Source: Elusimicrobiota bacterium
GTDB taxonomy: Bacteria > Elusimicrobiota > Endomicrobiia > Endomicrobiales > Endomicrobiaceae
Length of the DNA stretch: 47,155 bases
Reading direction: 5' to 3'
NCBI GenBank assembly: GCA_017528425.1
Contig: JAFXOV010000058.1
Span: forward strand, 1-47,155
A program made the position numbers and the translations under genes. The notes beneath the pieces are model-generated. The model was not told where the DNA came from and searched no databases. It saw only the letters and a list, made by a program, of their open reading frames with translations. Positions within the stretch are counted from its first letter, which is position 1, and each line of letters starts with the position of its first letter. Below, in pieces: positions 41,582-47,155 of this stretch.

Positions 41582-44500
41582 TTAAAACCTTAATCTTTGT
41601 TCTATCATAAACTTCTTTTCAGGTTCATAGTTCGGATTATCCGAATGTAACCCGTAACTGCCTTTCAAAAACAAGTTGCTGTTCAACTTAAACGACATTT
41701 CAAGCGCCTGTTTCAAATCTATTTCTCTTTGAACTTTATCGAAAGTTACGGAATATCCTATTTGTAATAATCTGTTAAGATTTTTTTCTACGGAATATTT
41801 CATACCGTAAAGAAGTTCGGCCATAGTGGCTTGCTCATCAGAATCTATTTGTAATGTGTCTTGATTTATAAACCCGAGACGAACATTATCAACAAGTCCC
41901 GTTTTTTTAAGAACGGTATTTGCCAAAGGTGTGGCAACGCTCGAAGTAAACAACCTTATTGCCTGCTGTTTAGCTAAAAAGTCCGTACTGGTATCAAGCG
42001 CGGTTGTTTGCGAAGGATCTGTTTTGGTAAGTCTTGAAAGTGCTTTTTTTGAGTCCATTGTAGGATCGTTTTTAGATGCAAATCTTGTTTTGATATTATC
42101 TATATTCGATCTGTCTATATAAACTTTAAAAACTTCAGCCGTACTGTCACCGGCGGAATATACTTCCGCTTCACCTTCGGCTGTTATAAACAGTTCATTG
42201 TTTATTATTTCTATTTTGGCAGATACGACATCGAAATCGTTACCTATAATAGAGAACAAACCTCTGTCGGATGTTGCAACACCGTTAGCTACTATTTCGT
42301 CTATAGGTCCTTTTAAATTTACCGAGCCTTTCAATGCCACATTTAATACCGAATTTTCAAAATTCGTATCAACACCGTTTTTCAAATCTATATCTATATA
42401 TAAATTCTTAAAAAGCTCGGCAATAAACTCGGGAACATCCGTATCACTTTTTACCGGAGGAGGAAAACAAAGACTTGTACTTTCAAGTTTTGCCCAACCC
42501 GTAAGTTTTAAATCTTCCGGTGTACCTTTCAACTTAAAATCAAATATCGGAACACCTTTTGTATAGTTTGCAAAACCGCTCGATTCCATATTCAAAACAC
42601 CCGATGTAGGTATAGGCAACTGTTTAACAACAACGGGAATTCCCTGTTTTGATGTAAACAAATTCAAATTATAAACTGCGGGATTTATACCCTGCATTTT
42701 TAATGTGCCTGTCGCTTCCAATACTCCGGAACCGATTTTAGCTTTTGCATTTTTTATTGTAAACAAACTTTTATCCCAAACAATATCAACATCTAAATCT
42801 TTAATTTTACTTACATAAGATTCCGTTTTAATATTTGTTCCTGTCATCGTCATTTTTCCGACATTGGAAATATTTTTTCTTATACCGATAAGATTACCGT
42901 CTATTTTCAAGTTTCCTTTTTTAGCGGTAATGGTATTGTTTGCTAAATTTTTGAGTATATATAAACTGTCATCGTTTAATTTATAGTGAACATTTACCTC
43001 TTTTTCCATCATCGATTTTCTCAGTTTAGAATCAAGCCAAAACGGGAAAAAACCGTCAACAACAACATTATATTTTCCTGATTTTTTTACATTAAATTTA
43101 TTGATATTAAGATTATTATCTTTTACATCTATTGCTATATCACACAAATCAAAAGGAACATTATAAACAGAACCGTTTGAAGAATTTATATTTAAATTTA
43201 TATCGGGACCGGCTACAGGTCCTGCAGCTTTCAAATCAAAATCCGCGGCACCGGTCATGTTTACCGAAAGGCCAAACAAATCGGTTACTGCCGCCAAATC
43301 AAGTTTTTTACCTGCCATGTTTATGTCGATTTTATCGGACAATATAAAACCGTCAAGTTTGTAAGACTGTTTTTGATAGTTGAACAAAATATCTTTAAAT
43401 GTAACTTTAGGGTACTTGTTAAATAATATTCCGCCGGACAAATTAATTTTGTTACCATCTTCCGTTTTAAACTCAAAATTTTTGTTTGAAACCGTATAAT
43501 TCAAAAGTAACGAATCTACTTTTTCGTCATTCAACCACAAATTCAAAAAGTTTATGTTGCCGTTATACACATAACTTTGATTTTTCTTTGTCATTTTGCC
43601 GTCTATTTTTATATTACCGAAAACATCAAACGGACCTAAATGTGTATTAACGAATTTTAATTCGGAATTGTATTTTTTTGTATTGGCATCAAAGTTTGCC
43701 GACAAAATTTTCATTTCGCTGTCCGACAATTTTACTTTGGCATCTTCTATGGATATAATTTTGTTTTGGGCGGTAAGTTTTGAAACAAAAGAATTAAATT
43801 TTATCGTTTTCACATACATCGTATCAGCAAAAAGGTTTAGTTCATACTTTAAATTTTTTATCCTGCCGGTAACTGTTCCGTTACCGTAAAAAGATCCTTT
43901 TAAAGGTGTTCTGAATCCGAAATATCTGTTTATTATTTTTTCGGAAACATCTTTAAACTCTATTTGCATATTTGTATTATATGCATCCAACACTCCCGAA
44001 CCCGTAATTTTTGCCTTATCTTTATCTCCTGCATTTATTATAAATTTATTTAAGTTCATTTTTTTATTTTTGTAAGAAACATTCGTATTTAAATCGAATG
44101 CCAAATCATTATAAAGTCCGTTATTTATTTTTACGTTAACAAGCACCGACGGATTTTTTATCGTTCCGGAAACTCTTGCTTCCGTATTTAATATTCCTTT
44201 TGTATTGGCATAAAATTGAGATAAATTTGAATCCGTGTTTTTTATAATGGCTGAAATATTGTCCGTAGAAAACTCGTATGTAAGATCTCCGGACAATCCG
44301 TTATCGTTTCTAAAACGACTCAGCTTTATTTCTTCTCTCGATAAAGACATAAGCGCCTTATGTGCAAGATTTATTTTACCCACTTCAAATTTACTTACGG
44401 AAATTTTTCCGACAACCTTATCTTCTTCTACAAGTTTTCCGTTAATCGTTAAATCGTAATTTATATTTATACCTTTAACCTTAAAATTTTTAATTGATGT

Positions 44501-46225
44501 ATTGAAATATGAATCTGAATCTTTGCTGGAAAAATCTATAAAACTTTTCGCTTGTATCTTTGTGACAGGGCCGTTGAAGGTGAATGTCGATATATTTACT
44601 TGTTTATTTGAATAGTTTGCAGCGATATCCCAATTGTTAAACTCGTTACCCAACAAAGCACCTTTTTTTAAATTCATATTAATTGACGTCGTATTATCAT
44701 TCGCAGAATAATTTACTGTTCCCGTAACTTTTCCGGACAGCTGAGGATTTTTATATCCTAAAATTTTTAGAATATTGTTTAAATCTACTCCGTTATAACA
44801 AATTGCTATACCGTTATTTTTTTTCGTTTCATAAAAAGCATTTATATCGATTTTTTTATCTTTTGTATTTATTTCCGCAAACCATTTATAATCTTGTTTA
44901 TACAATTTACCCAAAATATCGAAATTCTTCAGTTCTTTTGAAGCAATTTGTTTTCCGGTAAGATTTATTGTGCCTTTTTCAATCCCTATATTTCCCTCGA
45001 GAGAGATTGTGCCTTTTATATTCTTTACTTTTTCCAAAAAAGGAAGTTGTTTTATCGGAATATTTTTGATATCTACGGACACTTCACCTTTTTTATAATT
45101 TCCGGACAAATATCCGATTTTCTTTTTGTTATTATAAACATCGGTATGATAACTTCCGTCTTTGTTTACCGTCGATTCAAAACTTGTACCTGAATTATGA
45201 TAACAATGTGTTTTTAACACATCACTCAGATTGTCGGCTTTGAAATCCAAATCCCCGAAATTGTTTCCTAAAAAGGTTACATCTTTAGCATTAATTTTTA
45301 AATCTAATTTTTTGTCGTCATAAGTTGCAGAACAATCTAATTTTGTATTTAAAACGTCGTTTGTATCTCTCAAATTCACGGCACCTACGGCAATCCAAGT
45401 GTTAAAATGCAGATCTTCCGATTTAAAATAAACATTCAAGTTTTTACCGGCAGAGGATAATGTAAATGTATTCGTATCTTTTTTTACCTGAGTAGATACA
45501 TCACCTATGTCCAATCTGTTCACTAACAAATCTTTCGCATCTATATTGTATTCAAATGAATTATCAAACAAATTATAATTTCCCAGCAATTCGACTTTTG
45601 ATTTTATGAGTCCGTCAAACTCCGTATAAAAATCGCTTGTTATATATGTCCCGTCTAACTTCATATTTCCTTTAGTATGTATTTTTTGTTTTGAATAAAG
45701 AATTTCACCGCCGATATCTATTTCTTTGTTTAATGTAATATTCACCTTCCTTGCTCTTATAACTTTATTTTTAATAATTGCATCTACTTTAGCGATATCG
45801 CAATTTACATTAAACAAAGAAAGAAATTTTGTAATAACATTTATTTTTATTTTTTGAAATGTTGTGTTTGATTGTTCCTGTTTGAAAGAAAGGTCTGGTT
45901 CATTTTTTTCGTTTATATAAGTGATTTTATCTATTTTTAAAGAAGAAAGGGATTTGAGCGGAGACTTTATATTTTGGAAAAGCATATACGGCTCAAATCC
46001 CATTTCTGCGGTATCTATAAAAATTCTGTTGTCGTATTCTACGTTATGTAATATTAAAGTGAACGGCAACTTTATAGAAAAAGTTCTAAACTTTATTTTA
46101 GGATCTACTTTGTTTATAGCTTTTTGAATGTATGGAACATAGTAATATTCTCTGAAATTATATGTAACGGAGAATATGAAAATTAAAACTATAAAATATA
46201 AAACATATCTTATTGTTTTCCACAT
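41582..46225 (-). CDS. tamB: TamB-family (DUF490/AsmA-like) giant periplasmic protein
   Basis: A 1547-residue protein with one N-terminal membrane helix (about 7-24) and then almost pure beta structure, with repeated short strands typical of the bridge-like AsmA/TamB group, which spans the periplasm as a lipid-carrying groove. The C-terminal third (about 1150-1547) matches the DUF490 pattern, including GLFSIIGNDFDVVSAKIEI near 1335 and an RLRF end like an outer-membrane beta signal. Its job is lipid transport to, or protein assembly at, the outer membrane. It lies 13 bp behind ilvE and 2 bp before hemW. No tamA is seen in the window. Confidence 0.85.
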   Translation of the reverse strand: MWKTIRYVLYFIVLIFIFSVTYNFREYYYVPYIQKAINKVDPKIKFRTFSIKLPFTLILHNVEYDNRIFIDTAEMGFEPYMLFQNIKSPLKSLSSLKIDKITYINEKNEPDLSFKQEQSNTTFQKIKINVITKFLSLFNVNCDIAKVDAIIKNKVIRARKVNITLNKEIDIGGEILYSKQKIHTKGNMKLDGTYITSDFYTEFDGLIKSKVELLGNYNLFDNSFEYNIDAKDLLVNRLDIGDVSTQVKKDTNTFTLSSAGKNLNVYFKSEDLHFNTWIAVGAVNLRDTNDVLNTKLDCSATYDDKKLDLKINAKDVTFLGNNFGDLDFKADNLSDVLKTHCYHNSGTSFESTVNKDGSYHTDVYNNKKKIGYLSGNYKKGEVSVDIKNIPIKQLPFLEKVKNIKGTISLEGNIGIEKGTINLTGKQIASKELKNFDILGKLYKQDYKWFAEINTKDKKIDINAFYETKKNNGIAICYNGVDLNNILKILGYKNPQLSGKVTGTVNYSANDNTTSINMNLKKGALLGNEFNNWDIAANYSNKQVNISTFTFNGPVTKIQAKSFIDFSSKDSDSYFNTSIKNFKVKGININYDLTINGKLVEEDKVVGKISVSKFEVGKINLAHKALMSLSREEIKLSRFRNDNGLSGDLTYEFSTDNISAIIKNTDSNLSQFYANTKGILNTEARVSGTIKNPSVLVNVKINNGLYNDLAFDLNTNVSYKNKKMNLNKFIINAGDKDKAKITGSGVLDAYNTNMQIEFKDVSEKIINRYFGFRTPLKGSFYGNGTVTGRIKNLKYELNLFADTMYVKTIKFNSFVSKLTAQNKIISIEDAKVKLSDSEMKILSANFDANTKKYNSELKFVNTHLGPFDVFGNIKIDGKMTKKNQSYVYNGNINFLNLWLNDEKVDSLLLNYTVSNKNFEFKTEDGNKINLSGGILFNKYPKVTFKDILFNYQKQSYKLDGFILSDKIDINMAGKKLDLAAVTDLFGLSVNMTGAADFDLKAAGPVAGPDINLNINSSNGSVYNVPFDLCDIAIDVKDNNLNINKFNVKKSGKYNVVVDGFFPFWLDSKLRKSMMEKEVNVHYKLNDDSLYILKNLANNTITAKKGNLKIDGNLIGIRKNISNVGKMTMTGTNIKTESYVSKIKDLDVDIVWDKSLFTIKNAKAKIGSGVLEATGTLKMQGINPAVYNLNLFTSKQGIPVVVKQLPIPTSGVLNMESSGFANYTKGVPIFDFKLKGTPEDLKLTGWAKLESTSLCFPPPVKSDTDVPEFIAELFKNLYIDIDLKNGVDTNFENSVLNVALKGSVNLKGPIDEIVANGVATSDRGLFSIIGNDFDVVSAKIEIINNELFITAEGEAEVYSAGDSTAEVFKVYIDRSNIDNIKTRFASKNDPTMDSKKALSRLTKTDPSQTTALDTSTDFLAKQQAIRLFTSSVATPLANTVLKKTGLVDNVRLGFINQDTLQIDSDEQATMAELLYGMKYSVEKNLNRLLQIGYSVTFDKVQREIDLKQALEMSFKLNSNLFLKGSYGLHSDNPNYEPEKKFMIEQRLRF

Positions 46226-46238
46226 TCAAATTTTAATT

Positions 46239-47120
46239 TTATTTTTTTCTCTTTATAGGTTCCCCTGTAGATCTTGTTAAAGCTTTAAACTCCTTCAAAA
46301 GTTTAGGGAATATTTTCCCCGGTTTTCCGTCGCCTATTTCTCTGCCGTCAACTTTTACTACAGGTATTGCTTCTGCAGCTGTTCCGGTTAAGAAACATTC
46401 ATCTGCGGTATACAAATCGTAAGGAGCAATCATAGATTCCCTTACATCTAACTTCAATTTATTCTTTAAAAGTTCTATCGATGTATTTCTTGTAACACCT
46501 TTCAATGCACCTGCTGTTGCCGGAGGTGTAAATACTATTCCGTTTTTAACTATAAAAATATTGTCACCGCTGCACTCAACAACATATCCTTCTCTGTTAA
46601 GCATGATTGCTTCCAAAACTCCTGCTCTTTTTGCTTCCATTTTTGCCATGATGTTATTCAAATAGTTCAATGATTTAATATTCGGACTCAATGCATCGGG
46701 AGAATTTCTTCTTGTGCATACGGTAATAACCGCAAGACCGTTTTTGTACAATGAATCAGGATACAAAGAAATTTTATCCGCGATAATAAATACTGTCGGT
46801 TTTCCGCAGTTTGCAGGATCTAATCCCAAATCACCTGCTCCTCTTGTAACAACAAGTCTTATATAAGCATCGTCTAATTTGTTTACTGCCAACGTATCCA
46901 ACAATGCATTTGTCATTTCTTTTTTTGTCATTTGAATGTCGAGTGCTATGGCTTTTGCACTGTCATAAAGTCTGTCGATATGTTCTTTGCATCTGAACAC
47001 TCTGCCGTTATATGCTCTTATTCCTTCAAATACTCCGTCTCCGTAAAGAACACCGTGATCGAAAACAGATACTACTGCATCTTCTTTGTTTACAAATTTT
47101 CCGTTAAGATAAATCTTCAT
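46239..47120 (-). CDS. ilvE: Branched-chain amino acid aminotransferase (class IV)
   Basis: A 293-residue PLP-dependent transaminase of fold type IV that makes or breaks down leucine, isoleucine and valine. The PLP-binding Lys149 lies in [23 protein letters not shown] near 26-37 and [12 protein letters not shown] near 245 are family marks. The residues cannot fully exclude a D-amino-acid transaminase, but the EGIRAY and SLNYLNN forms favour IlvE. An AGGAGAG site precedes the ATG. It heads the ilvE-tamB-hemW run. Confidence 0.9.
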   Translation of the reverse strand: MKIYLNGKFVNKEDAVVSVFDHGVLYGDGVFEGIRAYNGRVFRCKEHIDRLYDSAKAIALDIQMTKKEMTNALLDTLAVNKLDDAYIRLVVTRGAGDLGLDPANCGKPTVFIIADKISLYPDSLYKNGLAVITVCTRRNSPDALSPNIKSLNYLNNIMAKMEAKRAGVLEAIMLNREGYVVECSGDNIFIVKNGIVFTPPATAGALKGVTRNTSIELLKNKLKLDVRESMIAPYDLYTADECFLTGTAAEAIPVVKVDGREIGDGKPGKIFPKLLKEFKALTRSTGEPIKRKK

Positions 47121-47155
47121 CTTGTTTCTCTCCTGTTTATAAAATTATATTAATA

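Noticed and set aside
1-47155. CRISPR array, insertion sequence, prophage or rRNA
   Set aside because: No regularly spaced repeats, transposase, integrase, phage structural gene or rRNA sequence was seen.

Overview
This is an AT-rich stretch of a Gram-negative bacterial chromosome. The Gram-negative call rests on the envelope genes: a LolA-like carrier, a bacterial alpha-2-macroglobulin paired with a PBP1C-type enzyme, a TamB-family protein, and an aryl-polyene-type lipid/pigment cluster. Two tRNA genes lack an encoded CCA. I cannot name the phylum with confidence; a gut or host-associated AT-rich lineage such as Elusimicrobiota would fit, but that is inference. All genes except one ABC-F gene lie on the minus strand, so gene order is described below from high to low coordinate.

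Right end (47.1-40.5 kb): housekeeping genes ilvE, a tamB-like giant gene and hemW, packed tightly. A strong sigma70-type promoter then drives tRNA-Arg(UCU) and tRNA-His(GUG). Directly behind the tRNAs sits a small surface-polymer-like island (40.2-35.85 kb): a family 2 glycosyltransferase, a WbqC-family protein and two tandemly duplicated ATP-grasp proteins, closed by a strong hairpin terminator. Next come alpha-2-macroglobulin and pbpC (35.6-27.8 kb), a known periplasmic defence/repair pair.

27.7-12.4 kb is an aryl-polyene (APE)-type biosynthetic cluster in minus-strand order: SDR ketoreductase, CrtI-like FAD oxidoreductase, ketosynthase, ACP, PlsC-dehydratase fusion, LolA-like protein, MMPL exporter fused to a lipoprotein, second dehydratase, thioesterase, GT2-DUF2062 protein, lauroyl-type acyltransferase, second ACP, second ketosynthase, a Cys-less ketosynthase fused to an AMP ligase, methyltransferase and a DUF456 membrane protein. 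Together these could build, methylate, lipid-anchor and export a polyene acyl chain. Several steps that are separate genes in the well-studied clusters are fused here.

12-8.4 kb is a junction region. It holds a plus-strand Lsa-type ABC-F ribosome-protection gene with an apparently leaderless promoter, a Sel1-repeat gene, a DMT transporter, a pair of hairpins, and two copies of a roughly 88-bp intergenic repeat plus a palindromic 32-nt repeat.

The left 8 kb is one long type I restriction-modification operon behind a consensus promoter: single-TRD S-like gene, hsdM, rhuM, a membrane protein of unknown family, a SIR2-like (DUF4917-type) protein, a two-TRD hsdS, another membrane protein, three very small genes and hsdR, which runs off the left edge. 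Two of the small genes share a repeated peptide motif and are too short for routine gene calling. The SIR2-like/membrane pair inside a type I operon is the best candidate here for an undescribed defence arrangement, possibly a back-up (guard) module analogous in logic to PrrC with EcoprrI.
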